Source of the DNA: Nocardia camponoti
Lineage (GTDB): Bacteria; Actinomycetota; Actinomycetes; Mycobacteriales; Mycobacteriaceae
Reading direction: 5' to 3'
Assembly: GCF_014646135.1 (NCBI RefSeq)
Contig: NZ_BMMW01000001.1
Coordinates: 1,505,570-1,569,569, forward strand
Length of the DNA: 64,000 bases
This document shows, piece by piece, positions 42,452-52,104 of this stretch. The notes below the pieces were generated by a model, which saw only the letters and a program-made list of their open reading frames with translations, did not search any database and was not told the origin of the DNA. A program made the translations under genes and the position numbers. Position 1 is the first letter of the stretch. Every line of letters begins with the position of its first letter.

Positions 42452-44940
42452 TCGCCGCAGCGTGGAATCGACTGTGGCTTTTCAATTTTGGCGAACTGTG
42501 GCGGCATCCCGGGCGCACGCTCATGTCGGGTGCGGTCATGGGCGTTTCGGCCGCGCTGCTTGTCGCGGTGCTGAGCATTTCAGGGTCGGTCACCGGCTCG
42601 GTCGACCGGCTCACGATGGGCTTGGCGGGCAACGCCGACCTGGAAATCGGCGGCATCACCGACGCGGGCTTCGACCAGAGCCTCCTCCCTGCCATCGCCG
42701 CGACTCCCGGCGTCGCGGCGGCCGTGCCGATGCTGCGGCAAACCCTGGGTGCTGGTGACAATCGCGCGCTGCTCGTTGGTGCCGACGCGAATGTCACCGC
42801 GCTCGGTTCCGACCTCGCCGACCCGCTCGGCAAACACACGAAAGCCCTGCTCACGACGCCGCGCGGGGTGCTCGTTGGCGCGGCGATGGGGTATCAGGTC
42901 GGCGACCAGATCCCGGTCGGCGGCGGGACGGCGACCGTCGCTGGGCTGCTCGACGACCCCGCGAGCGCGCGACTCAACGGTGGTCACCTTGTTGCCGCCC
43001 CGCTTCCGCTCGCGCAATTTTTGACCAACCGCGTCGGTCGACTTGATTCCGTGCAGGTGGTGGTAAAACCCGGCGCTGACGTGGGCGCGGTGCGCGGTGC
43101 GCTCACGCAAGCCGTCGATGGGCGCGCTGTCGTCGCCGACCCGACGCTGCGCACCGCGCAAGCGGGCGGGGCGATTCAGATCCTGCGGTATTCGACGTTG
43201 ATGTCGTCGGCGGCAGCACTGATTGTCGCGGCGTTCCTGATCTACAACGCGATGAGTATGGCTGTCGCGCAACGTCGTTCGACGTTGTCGCTGCTGCGGG
43301 CGATCGGTGCTCGGCGAGCGCCGATGGTGGCAGACATGCTTGTCGAAGCCGCGATGCTTGGGCTGGTCGGTGGCCTGATCGGGGCGGCGATTGGCGTGTT
43401 CATTGGCCGCGCGGCCATCGATCGACTTCCCGCGGCGATGGTGCAGGCGGTTGAATCGCGCACCGAATTCATGCTGCCGGGGTATGCGATACCGGTCGCG
43501 GTGGCAGCGTGTGTGCTCGCGACGGTGCTCGCCGCCGGTATCGCCGCAGGCCAGGTGTATCGGGTCGCGCCGGTTGAGGCGTTGGTTCCCGTTGAAGCGA
43601 GCCCGACGGCCGCTGGTGGGCGCGTGCTGCGGTGGGCCGCGCTAGCGGGCGCGATCGCGCTGTACGCGGTGGCGTTCACCCTCGCCACGCTCGACCTCGG
43701 CCGCATCTCGCTCGGCGCGATCTCGACGTCGTTCGCCGCGACGGTGCTGCTGTGCTTCTTCGCGACCGGGCCGATCGTGCGTGCGGCAGGGTGGGTCGCG
43801 CGACTGTTCGGCGCGCCCGGCGCGTTGGGCGCGACCTCGCTTGAGCGCGCGCCGCGTCGCGTGTGGGCGACGGCGATGACGGTGCTGATCGGTGTGGCCG
43901 CCGTTGTCGCGCTGGGTGGGGCGTCGAGCAACATGGTCGACTCGGCGACCGACTCGTTCCGCAGTGTCGCCGCCGCCGACCTGTACGTGAGTCCGACTCC
44001 ACCAGAAGGGTTTCCGACCGGACCCGCATTGCCGCCTGAGCTTGCGGCAAAGGTCGCCGCGATCCCCGGGGTCGCTGCGGTTCGGCCAGCGCAGATGGCG
44101 TTCGCGACCGTCGGGACCGGGCGAGTGCTGTTGCAGGGGTACCCGCCGCTGCGTGAAGACAGCCGACTTGGTGCGGTCGACGGGCCGGTGATCGAGGCGA
44201 TGGGGCGTGGCGAAGGTGTCGTCATCACGCGCGATATCGCTCGCGCGCAAGGACTTTCTGCAGGCGACAAGATCACGATGCCGACGCCAAGCGGAACACG
44301 CGAAGTGACTGTGCTGCAAGTGATTCCGTACTTCACCGCGATTTCTGGGGTGGTGATGATGAGTCTCGACCAGATGCGCGAGTGGTACCAGCGACCGGGC
44401 GAAACGATCTTGGCGATCGACTATGCGCCGGGTGCGGACCAGGTCGCGGTGCGGGCCGCGGTGCGTGAGTTGGTGCCCGCTGACATTCACGTCGACGCTG
44501 GCACCGAGGTAGTTGAGGCGATCGCGTCCGGGGTGCGGCAGGGGTCGGCGATGAGCAACATGATCTTGTGGATCGTTGTGCTCGTCGCGACGGTCGCGCT
44601 GCTTAATACGCTGATGCTTTCGGTGCTTGAACGCAGGCGTGAGCTGGGCGTGCTGCGTGCGATTGGTACCGGGCGACGGTTTCTGCTGCGGTCAGTGTTG
44701 GCCGAAGCCGCTGGCATCGGCGTGGTTGGTGCGACGCTCGGGCTGGTCACCGGGCTTATCGTGCAGTACCTCGCGACGTTGGCGATTGGGCATGCGATGA
44801 CCATCGACATCGTTTATCGCCCAAGCGTTTTGCTGCTTGTCTACGGGCTCGTCGCGCTGGGGCTGGCGTTGCTTGGGTCGATTCCGCCAGCGCTGCGGGC
44901 GGCGCGGATGCCGATTATCGCGGCGCTGGCGGTTGATTGA
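42448..44940 (+). CDS. FtsX-like ABC permease (two-repeat)
   Basis: 830 residues with two FtsX/MacB-PCD units: an N-terminal helix then an extracytoplasmic domain (about 45-230), three helices (about 245-375, with RRSTLSLLRAIGARR), two central helices, a second outer domain (about 505-690) and three final helices (MILWIVVLVATVALLNTLML, RRELGVLRAIGTGRR). The duplicated LRAIG motifs contact the ATPase. Works with the ATPase before it, probably to extract a lipid, lipoprotein or peptide antibiotic from the membrane; regulated, by inference, by two-component pair 1. Confidence 0.92.
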   Translation: MIAAAWNRLWLFNFGELWRHPGRTLMSGAVMGVSAALLVAVLSISGSVTGSVDRLTMGLAGNADLEIGGITDAGFDQSLLPAIAATPGVAAAVPMLRQTLGAGDNRALLVGADANVTALGSDLADPLGKHTKALLTTPRGVLVGAAMGYQVGDQIPVGGGTATVAGLLDDPASARLNGGHLVAAPLPLAQFLTNRVGRLDSVQVVVKPGADVGAVRGALTQAVDGRAVVADPTLRTAQAGGAIQILRYSTLMSSAAALIVAAFLIYNAMSMAVAQRRSTLSLLRAIGARRAPMVADMLVEAAMLGLVGGLIGAAIGVFIGRAAIDRLPAAMVQAVESRTEFMLPGYAIPVAVAACVLATVLAAGIAAGQVYRVAPVEALVPVEASPTAAGGRVLRWAALAGAIALYAVAFTLATLDLGRISLGAISTSFAATVLLCFFATGPIVRAAGWVARLFGAPGALGATSLERAPRRVWATAMTVLIGVAAVVALGGASSNMVDSATDSFRSVAAADLYVSPTPPEGFPTGPALPPELAAKVAAIPGVAAVRPAQMAFATVGTGRVLLQGYPPLREDSRLGAVDGPVIEAMGRGEGVVITRDIARAQGLSAGDKITMPTPSGTREVTVLQVIPYFTAISGVVMMSLDQMREWYQRPGETILAIDYAPGADQVAVRAAVRELVPADIHVDAGTEVVEAIASGVRQGSAMSNMILWIVVLVATVALLNTLMLSVLERRRELGVLRAIGTGRRFLLRSVLAEAAGIGVVGATLGLVTGLIVQYLATLAIGHAMTIDIVYRPSVLLLVYGLVALGLALLGSIPPALRAARMPIIAALAVD

Positions 44941-44948
44941 TCATCTAG

Positions 44949-47735
44949 CTACAGCGGCACACTGTCCCACCAGGCTGCCACTTCTTCAAGCCCGCGCGGC
45001 CCGAACGCCGGGTCGGCCGACGACTTCCGACTCACCGTGACCAGGTAATTCGCCCGGTCGGGGTCGTCGGGGAAGGCGATCACCTGGTGGGCGGTTTGCG
45101 CGCGAGTGCCCGGCTGCTCGGGGTCGGCCCAGCGGCGGTAGGTGTAGCTCACGCCGTCGCGGGTCGCATTGCCTCGCGCGCCTTCGGGCATCGCGCCCGC
45201 GACGGATTTCGCTTGGGCTGCCGAAGGGTATTGCAGGACAAGGTAACTCACTGACGGGACGCCGCGTCGCACGCATTCCCAGCCAGCGACAATCGGATTC
45301 CATTGCAGCGCAGGCGCTTTCCAGGTCAGCTCGCTGACGGAATGGACAGCGACACAGTCGGCACTCTCAAACCCCACTCCCGGCCCAGGATTGGGGCCGG
45401 TGACGAGCGAGGGGAAATTGCGCATCCCGCCAGCGAACGGCTCACCGCCAGCGACAGCGGGCAGGGCGGACTTCGACGTGGAACCGCCTGGGGCAAGCGC
45501 ACTTTCGACGTCGTCGTCGCCGGAAACCACAACGGCTGCGACGACAACGAGTAACCCGATGAGCCCAATGACGAAGAGCGAGAGCAAGGTCCACCCGAGG
45601 ACGGCGGCCCTCCCCCCGCGCTTGCGCCCTCGCGGCCGCCAGGGGGCAATGATGATGGGCCGCACGAAGTGTGGTGGTGGCCCCTGAGGCCCGACACCCT
45701 GCCCGTGGGGGCCGACAGCCTGACCGTGGGCACCAGCCGCCTGACCCTGTGGGCCAACAGCCTGACCGTGGGCGCCGGCAGCCCCACCCTGTGGGCTTGC
45801 ACCCTGACCCTGTGGACGAACGCCCGGCGCACCCGCATTCGCCGACCCTTGAGGCACGCGGCCACCGGGGCCACCCGGACTCTGCGGAACGAGGCCCGGT
45901 TCACCCGGATTCTGCGGGCCAGCGCCCGCATGCTGACTCCCCCGGTGCGCAGAACCACCGGGCTCGCCCAAGTTCTGTGGAGATCCGCCCGGCGCGCTGG
46001 AACCTTGAGCCGCGGACGAAGCACCCTCGTGGCTGGCGATCTGCGAACTAAGCGCGTCCGAGGGGATAGCCCCACCTGGCGCGGCAGTCCCACCCGGCGC
46101 GACTCCACCCGGCACAACGTCACTCGGCGGAATGTGGGGCGCGAGGCCCGGCGCACCCGGATTCTGCGACCCGGGGCCACCGTCAGCATGCTGACTCCCC
46201 TGGGGCGCAGGACCGCCGGGCTCGCCCGAGCCCTGCGGCGGACCGGCCGACGCGTTGGACACCTCAGCCGCAGACGAGGCGCCCTCGTGGCTGAGCGCCC
46301 GCGGATTCAGCGCGCCCGGTGCAGCAGGCTCACCCGGCGCAACGCCTGGCGATTTCGCGATGCTCGCCACCTCGGTCAGCGCGCTCGCGTTCGCAATTTC
46401 CGCAGCGACCTCAGCCGCGCGATCCGGGGTCGCGACGACGTCGGTTCGCGCCTCGCTGTCAACCGAACGCGAATCATTAAGTGCCGCAGAACTGTTGGCG
46501 GGCTCCCCAGCGGAAGCGCCCAGGTCGCCCCCATTCGCGGCCGCTGCGCCGGTGCCCGCCGCCCCAGCACCTTGCGCAGCCCCAGCATTCAGCGCGACGC
46601 CAGCACCTTGCGCAGCCCCAGCGTCCAGCGCGCGACCAGCACCTTGCGCAGCCCCAGCGTCCAGCGCGCGACCGGCACCTTGCGCCGCCCCAGCACCTTG
46701 CGCGGCACCGGCGTCCAGCGCGCGACCAGCGCCCTGCGCGGCCCCGGCGGCCTGTGCGGACCGAGCGTCCGGTGCGTGGCTAACGCCCTGCTCGACCCCA
46801 GCGCTCTGCGCCGCCCCCGGCCCTTGCGCGGCATCAGGATTCAGCGCGCGGCCAGCGGCTTGCGCGACTCCAGCTCCCGGACCCTGCGTCGAAAACCTCG
46901 GCATCGTCCCCATCACCTGACGGCACGCCTTCGCGAACGCCGTACACGACTCAAATCGCGCCGCCGGATGCTTCGCCAATGCCGTTGCCAACACCGCGTC
47001 CAAAGTCGGCGGTAACCCAGCCCGCCGCATCGCCAGTGGGGCCGGAGCCAAATGCAGTGTGCCTCTGATGATTTCGTTCGGGTCGGCCGAGTCGAACGGC
47101 GCGGTGCCGGTCAGCAACCAATACAGCGAGCAAGCGAGCGAGTACTGGTCCGAGCGACCGTCGAGGGTCAGGCCGGTCATCTGTTCCGGCGACGCGTACG
47201 CCAGCGTCGCGGTGAACATCCCCTGCTGGGTCAGATGCGTCGAGTCGGCGCGCAACCGGGCGATGCCGAAGTCGGTGAGGAAAACCCGCTCCCCCGCGCC
47301 CCCGCCCGACCGCGCGAGCAGGATGTTGGCTGGCTTCACGTCGCGGTGCAACACTTCCCTGCTGTGCGCGTAGTCGAGCGCGTCGGCGACCCCTTCGATG
47401 ATCTGCACGGCCCGCTCCGGCGGCAGGGTGAGCGGGTCAACAGTCGCGGCGTCAACCCCATCCACGTACTGCATGCTGATCCAGAGCTGCCCCTGCTCAG
47501 CACCTCGGTCGAAAACCGTGACGATGCTCGGGTGGTCGAGTTGCGCGGCTAATGCCGCCTCCCGATCGAAGCGCGCGCGAATCCTGGTGTCGGCGAACAG
47601 ATCTGGGTTGAGTAGTTTGAGGGCGGTCAATCGGTCGAGGCGGGGATGGCGGGCCAAATAGACCGTGCCCATCCCGCCCTGACCGAGCAGACGTTCAACG
47701 GTGAACCCGGCGAATACCTCACCGCTGTTGAGCAT
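44949..47735 (-). CDS. Transmembrane Ser/Thr protein kinase with long Ala/Gly-rich linker
   Basis: 928 residues from ATG 47735 (AAGGGGG a few bases upstream). The kinase domain (about 5-270) is complete: LLGQGGMGTVYLARH, TALKLL, HRDVKPANILLA, TDFGIARL, ASPEQM. About 290-690 is low-complexity with 12-residue AAQGAGRALDAG repeats and Pro/Gly-rich modules. A helix (VLGWTLLSLFVIGLIGLLVV) near 725 precedes about 170 outside residues with two Cys (SADCVAVHS, GWECVRRG) that form a conserved-looking sensor domain. Its target is unknown; it converges on the FtsX gene and is divergent from the second LppW-like gene. Confidence 0.91.
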   Translation of the reverse strand: MLNSGEVFAGFTVERLLGQGGMGTVYLARHPRLDRLTALKLLNPDLFADTRIRARFDREAALAAQLDHPSIVTVFDRGAEQGQLWISMQYVDGVDAATVDPLTLPPERAVQIIEGVADALDYAHSREVLHRDVKPANILLARSGGGAGERVFLTDFGIARLRADSTHLTQQGMFTATLAYASPEQMTGLTLDGRSDQYSLACSLYWLLTGTAPFDSADPNEIIRGTLHLAPAPLAMRRAGLPPTLDAVLATALAKHPAARFESCTAFAKACRQVMGTMPRFSTQGPGAGVAQAAGRALNPDAAQGPGAAQSAGVEQGVSHAPDARSAQAAGAAQGAGRALDAGAAQGAGAAQGAGRALDAGAAQGAGRALDAGAAQGAGVALNAGAAQGAGAAGTGAAAANGGDLGASAGEPANSSAALNDSRSVDSEARTDVVATPDRAAEVAAEIANASALTEVASIAKSPGVAPGEPAAPGALNPRALSHEGASSAAEVSNASAGPPQGSGEPGGPAPQGSQHADGGPGSQNPGAPGLAPHIPPSDVVPGGVAPGGTAAPGGAIPSDALSSQIASHEGASSAAQGSSAPGGSPQNLGEPGGSAHRGSQHAGAGPQNPGEPGLVPQSPGGPGGRVPQGSANAGAPGVRPQGQGASPQGGAAGAHGQAVGPQGQAAGAHGQAVGPHGQGVGPQGPPPHFVRPIIIAPWRPRGRKRGGRAAVLGWTLLSLFVIGLIGLLVVVAAVVVSGDDDVESALAPGGSTSKSALPAVAGGEPFAGGMRNFPSLVTGPNPGPGVGFESADCVAVHSVSELTWKAPALQWNPIVAGWECVRRGVPSVSYLVLQYPSAAQAKSVAGAMPEGARGNATRDGVSYTYRRWADPEQPGTRAQTAHQVIAFPDDPDRANYLVTVSRKSSADPAFGPRGLEEVAAWWDSVPL
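46560..46745 (-). repeat. 36-bp tandem coding repeats in the second kinase gene
   Basis: About five nearly identical copies of a 36-bp unit encoding AAQGAGRALDAG, some shortened to AAQGAG. Near-identity at DNA level suggests recent expansion. Edges are approximate. Confidence 0.75.
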
Positions 47736-47925
47736 CGCGACCCCCTTCACTTGGCCGTCTATCATGACCATCACACAACGCTGTGACCACGGTCATTCGA
47801 ATTCTCGCGGAAAATCGGGAAAACTCGGTCGTGGTCGTCCGGTAATGTCCGGGCGCGCTTGGCAAGTAGTTTGCACCTTCGGACTCGGGCAGAGTTCGCC
47901 GGTGTGTGGTGGGAGGGTTTCGGTA

Positions 47926-48819
47926 GTGAAGTCCACAGGGCGGGCAGCCTGTCAAAGGTTGCTTCGCACGGCATTGTTCTCGACGATCGTGGTGGTGGCG
48001 TCGTCGTGCAGCCTCCCCGGAAGCCACGCGACAACCCACCCCCCAACGGTCACTGTCGACAGCGCTAAAGGCTGGCAACCTGGCCTGTCGATCGCGCTCC
48101 CCGATTCCCTCGCTTCGGAATTTACGCAGTTGCAGTCGAAGCTGCCCGGTCAGGTCGGGATGGCGCTCATGCCCGTCGGCGGCGGTCGCATGACCATCTT
48201 CGGCGACTGGACCAGCGGCGTCGCGTGGAGCACCATCAAGGTGCCGCTCGCCGTCGCCGCGCTGCGGCAGAGTTCCGACGAATCGGTGCTCGCGCTGGCC
48301 CAAGCCGCGATCACCGTGTCTGACAACGACGCTGCCGAACAACTGTGGGGTTCGCTGGGTTACGGCGAACAGGCTGCCGACGCGGTGCAGAAGATTCTCG
48401 ATGAGGGCGGCGACACCGCTGCTAAACCCAGCGCGCGAACCACGCTCGACTTCACCGCGTTCGGCGGGACGGAATGGTCGCTTGCCAACCAGGTGCGCTT
48501 CGCTTCGCGTCTGCCGTGCCTCACCGGTTCGCAGCAGGTCACCACGCTGATGGGCGAGATCACGCCGGACCAGGGTTGGGGACTCGGTTTGCTTCCCGGC
48601 ACCGAGTTCAAGGGCGGGTGGGGCCCCGACGACGACACCGGCATCTACACGGTTCGCCAATTCGGCCTCGTACCCATCGGCAGCGGCAAGCTCGCGGTTG
48701 CCATTGCCGCACAAGCGGATTCGGGCACCTTCGAAGACAGCACCGCCCTGCTCGACCGACTCGCCGCCCTGCTTGAGCGTCACCTGCCCGAGCTGCGCGG
48801 CGGGGTGTGCCCGGGCTAG
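47926..48819 (+). CDS. LppW-like lipoprotein with serine-beta-lactamase fold (copy 2)
   Basis: 297 residues from GTG 47926, nine bases after GGGAGG. Lipoprotein signal with VVASSC, then the same domain as the protein at 26.1-27.0 kb: LSIALPDSLASEF, MPVGGGRMTIFGDWTSG, STIK in AWSTIKVPLAVAAL, SDN in VSDNDAAEQLWGSLG, and KGGWGP. From reading side by side roughly half of the residues agree with copy 1. Like copy 1 it has SxxK but no canonical KTG. It is divergent from the second kinase gene; the shared promoter region may link lipoprotein and kinase to cell-wall sensing. Confidence 0.82.
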   Translation: MKSTGRAACQRLLRTALFSTIVVVASSCSLPGSHATTHPPTVTVDSAKGWQPGLSIALPDSLASEFTQLQSKLPGQVGMALMPVGGGRMTIFGDWTSGVAWSTIKVPLAVAALRQSSDESVLALAQAAITVSDNDAAEQLWGSLGYGEQAADAVQKILDEGGDTAAKPSARTTLDFTAFGGTEWSLANQVRFASRLPCLTGSQQVTTLMGEITPDQGWGLGLLPGTEFKGGWGPDDDTGIYTVRQFGLVPIGSGKLAVAIAAQADSGTFEDSTALLDRLAALLERHLPELRGGVCPG

Positions 48820-48823
48820 CTCG

Positions 48824-49489
48824 CTAACCCGGGACAACGAGCCCGGATTCATAGGCGAGCACAACGGCTTGCGCGCGGTCACGCAGGTTGAGCTTCGAAA
48901 ACACCTTGGACACATGGGTTTTCACCGTTTGCTCGGCGACGAAAAGCGCGTCGGCGATCTCGGTGTTCGACAACCCTTTCGCGACAAGTTCAAGCACTTC
49001 GCGTTCGCGTGGCGTGAGTGCCGACAGCTCCGGTGTTTCCCGCGTGCGAATCGTGGTGCGGCGCTTGGTCACATCGGCAATCAGCCGTCGCGTGATGGTT
49101 GGTGCAAGCAACGCTTGCCCGTCAGCGACAACGCGAACGGCACGCACGAGTTCGTCGGCCGGGGCGTCCTTGAGCAAAAACCCACTCGCGCCGATGCTTA
49201 ACGCCTCATAGACGTAATCGTCGATGTCGAAGGTGGTGAGCATCAGCACGCGAATGGGCGGGTCGAAGTGGCCCGCGAGGATCGCGCGTGCGGCGTCGAG
49301 GCCGTTCATTTCCGGCATGCGTACGTCCATGAGCACGACGTCGGGTCGCAACCGTTTCGCTTCGGCCACCGCGACTTTCCCGTTGGCCGCGTCGCCGACC
49401 ACGCTGATGTCGGGTTGCGCCGCGAGCAGCGCGCCGAAGCCTTGGCGCACCATCGCCTGGTCGTCGGCGATCAAAACCGTAATTGCCAC
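48824..49489 (-). CDS. NarL/LuxR-type response regulator (pair 2)
   Basis: 221 residues. ADDQAMVRQGFGALL with Asp in DVVLMDVRMPEMNG; LuxR HTH LTPREREVLELVAKGLSNTEIA with AEQTVKTHVSKVF. The gene starts 9 bases after the sensor kinase stop. Its stop is four bases from that of the convergent lipoprotein gene, leaving no room for a terminator. Confidence 0.93.
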   Translation of the reverse strand: MAITVLIADDQAMVRQGFGALLAAQPDISVVGDAANGKVAVAEAKRLRPDVVLMDVRMPEMNGLDAARAILAGHFDPPIRVLMLTTFDIDDYVYEALSIGASGFLLKDAPADELVRAVRVVADGQALLAPTITRRLIADVTKRRTTIRTRETPELSALTPREREVLELVAKGLSNTEIADALFVAEQTVKTHVSKVFSKLNLRDRAQAVVLAYESGLVVPG

Positions 49490-49498
49490 ATGGCGAGT

Positions 49499-50683
49499 CT
49501 AGGTCGAGATCGGCACCAGGCTAGTGTCCATCGCCATCGTCGCCACTACCGCGAACCCACCGTCGTGGGTTGGGCCCGCGCTGAACTGGCCGCCCAACGC
49601 GGCGACGCGCGCTCGCATGCCGTCGATCCCGTTGCCGCTCTCGGCCGCGTGCTGAACGCCGACTGCCGCGTGGTTGACCACTTCAATGCGAACCTGCGTC
49701 GCGTTGACGCTGATCAGCACCCGAACCGCAGCCCCTGGCGCGTGCCGCGCCGCGTTGCTCAGCGACTCCTGCACCACCCGGTACACGACGAGCCCGGTGG
49801 TGTCGGGGACCACGCTGAGCTGTCCGGCGACCGACCAGTCGATCGGCACACCAGCACGCTTGGCCGACGCGCAGAGTTCCGGGACGTCGACCGCGCGCGG
49901 TTGCGGCGCGTGCTCGGGGAGTTGCCCGTCGCTGCGCAGCACGCCGAGCAGCGAACGCACCTCGTTGAGCGCGGTGCGCGCGGCAACGCCAATCGACTCG
50001 AATTCCGCCCGCGCTGGCTCGGACAGGTCGGTGAGCCGATACGGCGCGGTCTGGGCTTGGACAACAACAAGCGACATGTGATGGGCGACCACGTCGTGCA
50101 GGTCGCGGGCGATGCGCGCCTTTTCCTCAAGCACCGTGCGGCGGGCGCGCTCAAGTTCGTTCTCCTCAGCCTGGCGCGCGAGGGTCCGCTGCGACGCGAT
50201 CACCGTGCGGATCAAATACCCGAAAAGCGCGAGCGCACCTAACCCGACAACCCAACCCCACAGCGGACCCTCAGCTGAACCAGGCATGGTGGTCGCGAAC
50301 AGCATCGATGTCGCGGCCCACGCGGCGACGATCACCGGCACCGCACAACGCAGCGCCACCGCGAACAGCAGCACGAACAACACGATGACGTGCACGACCT
50401 CGAAGGGAAGATCGGTGCCAGCAGTCGGCGTCAACACGATCGAGAACACCAGCGCGGCCCCGGCCGAGACGGCCCAACCAACCGCCGGATTAACTCGGAC
50501 GAGCAAGATCGGAAAAGCCGCGAACGCCGCGAAAACCGGCGCGAACGCGGGCGCGACCTCGTGGGTCACGAACAGCGTCGGCCACGCGATGCTGTAGAGG
50601 ATCAGCGCGACAACGACGGTGCCCAGGTCGAACCAGGTTGCGACGTCCGGCCGCTTACGGCTCGCGGGCAGTGGTTGGGTCAT
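49499..50683 (-). CDS. Membrane sensor histidine kinase (pair 2)
   Basis: 394 residues from ATG 50683 (GTG 50689 possible). Five or so hydrophobic segments in residues 20-160, then an arginine- and glutamate-rich linker, the His motif IARDLHDVVAHHMSLVV (HisKA_3), N-box RVVQESLSNAARHA and a degenerate G-box ESGNGIDGMRARVAAL. Partners the response regulator directly downstream. The stimulus is unknown; the regulated gene is not obvious because both flanking genes are unrelated in kind. Confidence 0.92.
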   Translation of the reverse strand: MTQPLPASRKRPDVATWFDLGTVVVALILYSIAWPTLFVTHEVAPAFAPVFAAFAAFPILLVRVNPAVGWAVSAGAALVFSIVLTPTAGTDLPFEVVHVIVLFVLLFAVALRCAVPVIVAAWAATSMLFATTMPGSAEGPLWGWVVGLGALALFGYLIRTVIASQRTLARQAEENELERARRTVLEEKARIARDLHDVVAHHMSLVVVQAQTAPYRLTDLSEPARAEFESIGVAARTALNEVRSLLGVLRSDGQLPEHAPQPRAVDVPELCASAKRAGVPIDWSVAGQLSVVPDTTGLVVYRVVQESLSNAARHAPGAAVRVLISVNATQVRIEVVNHAAVGVQHAAESGNGIDGMRARVAALGGQFSAGPTHDGGFAVVATMAMDTSLVPIST

Positions 50684-50850
50684 GACCACCAGCGTAGGAA
50701 ATGTCTCACTAGGTGGGCCTCATACCGACGATCCAGATACGACCCCCTACCCTGGGGTGACCTCGACGCCGAGTTGCCTCTCGCGCGTCCGCACAACTGG
50801 TCCTTGAGCGGGATGTCCGCAGGGTGACCCGCTTCATAACGTCGGAGGCC

Positions 50851-51606
50851 ATGAACACCCCAGCTCGCCCGGTACCCGCCGCTCGCCGTGCCCCTACCGC
50901 CGCCTCCCCCGCTTTCCTGTCCACCGAAGCTGATCCGGTGCATCGTCGCCGCAATGGCATCGCGCTGTGTACGGCTGGTCTCGCGATGGCGGCCGCTGTC
51001 GTGATGTCGGCACCAGGCGCGCTCGGCACCACCGTGACGACCGAAAACGCGACCGCCGCCGCCGTCGTACGGGCCATTACCGACGACGATCCCGACGCGA
51101 CGTCGCTGATTCCGAACGACTTCGTGCTGCGGGTTGGCTACCTCCCGGCGATGCGCGACGGCATCCTGGTGAATCCGTCGGGCGACTGCTCGTCGCCGGT
51201 CACGCTGCCCGCCGAATTCGATACCGCGTGCATGGCCCACGACCTCGGCTACGACATGCTTCGCTACGCCGACCGTCTCAACGAGCCGCTTGGTCCGTGG
51301 GCGCGCAAGGCCGTCGACGGCGCGCTCAACCGCCGGATTCACGCCGCGTGCGGCGCGCGTGACGACGACTTCGCCCGCGCCCGCTGCGGGGTGATGGCCG
51401 ACATCGCGTTCACGGCCGTTGATGTGAATTCGCGTCGCCAGGAGTACGGCGTCCCTGTCGTTGAGAACGTGTTCGCTGTCGCGAGCTCCGACGACCCGCC
51501 AAACCTGTGGCCGCTTGCCCGCACGAGTCTTGGACTGTTCGCCGTTTTGGGCGCGTGCGCGGTGATTTTTGATGCGATTCGCAAGCGTCGGCGCCGCTTT
51601 TCCTGA
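50851..51606 (+). CDS. Prokaryotic phospholipase A2-like membrane/secreted protein
   Basis: 251 residues. An N-terminal hydrophobic stretch (IALCTAGLAMAAAVVM) follows a long charged leader. The central domain has the PLA2 signature: cysteines in SGDCSSPV and DTACMAHDLGYDMLRYAD, with the His-Asp catalytic pair, and more cysteines at HAACGARDD and ARCGVM. A C-terminal helix (TSLGLFAVLGACAVIF) ending KRRRRFS anchors it to the membrane. It may hydrolyse or bind membrane lipids on the outer face. ATG 50851 has GGAGG only two bases away, so GTG 50824 is a real alternative start. Confidence 0.78.
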   Translation: MNTPARPVPAARRAPTAASPAFLSTEADPVHRRRNGIALCTAGLAMAAAVVMSAPGALGTTVTTENATAAAVVRAITDDDPDATSLIPNDFVLRVGYLPAMRDGILVNPSGDCSSPVTLPAEFDTACMAHDLGYDMLRYADRLNEPLGPWARKAVDGALNRRIHAACGARDDDFARARCGVMADIAFTAVDVNSRRQEYGVPVVENVFAVASSDDPPNLWPLARTSLGLFAVLGACAVIFDAIRKRRRRFS

Positions 51607-51657
51607 TCCGTCACAGATCGGTTGCCGAGCCGCGATAACATGTCCTAGTTTGCTCGC

Positions 51658-52098
51658 ATGGCACTAGTGATCGACGCGACGGTGGAAATCGACGCGCCCG
51701 CTGAGCGGGTCTGGCAGGTCCTCACCGATTTCGCACGGTATGGCGAATGGAATCCCTTCTGCGTTGAAGCGTCGAGTTCACTAGAACTAGGCAGTCCGAT
51801 CGACATGCGCGTCGACTTGGGCGGCAAAGAGTTGCGTAAGCAGCGCGAATACATCGCGTCCTGCACGCCGGGCGTCGAGTTCAGCTACCGGATGCGGCCG
51901 GTGCCGCTCGGCGCGCTGAGCAGCCTGCGGTCGCACACGCTCATCGGATTGCCCAATGGGCGTTGCCGGTACGAGTCGCGATTCCGGGTGTCTGGGTGGT
52001 TGAGCCCCATTGTGGCGCGGTCGTATGGCGAGGCGCTGCGCAAGGGATTCGCCGGGATGACCGACGCGGTCGTGAAGCGGGCTTGCGAAGGCATATAA
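51658..52098 (+). CDS. SRPBCC (polyketide cyclase/dehydrase-like) protein
   Basis: 146 residues of START/Bet-v1 fold: IDATVEIDAPAERVWQVLTD, YGEWNPFC and a C-terminal long helix (GEALRKGFAGMTDAVVKRA). Such proteins have a hydrophobic cavity and bind lipids or aromatic compounds; many actinobacterial members have no known ligand. Monocistronic; followed at 6 bases by a strong terminator. Confidence 0.85.
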   Translation: MALVIDATVEIDAPAERVWQVLTDFARYGEWNPFCVEASSSLELGSPIDMRVDLGGKELRKQREYIASCTPGVEFSYRMRPVPLGALSSLRSHTLIGLPNGRCRYESRFRVSGWLSPIVARSYGEALRKGFAGMTDAVVKRACEGI

Positions 52099-52104
52099 CC
52101 GAAA

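Noticed and set aside
46560..46745. CRISPR-like regular repeats
   Set aside because: The 36-bp units are adjacent, without unique spacers, and are in frame within a kinase gene.
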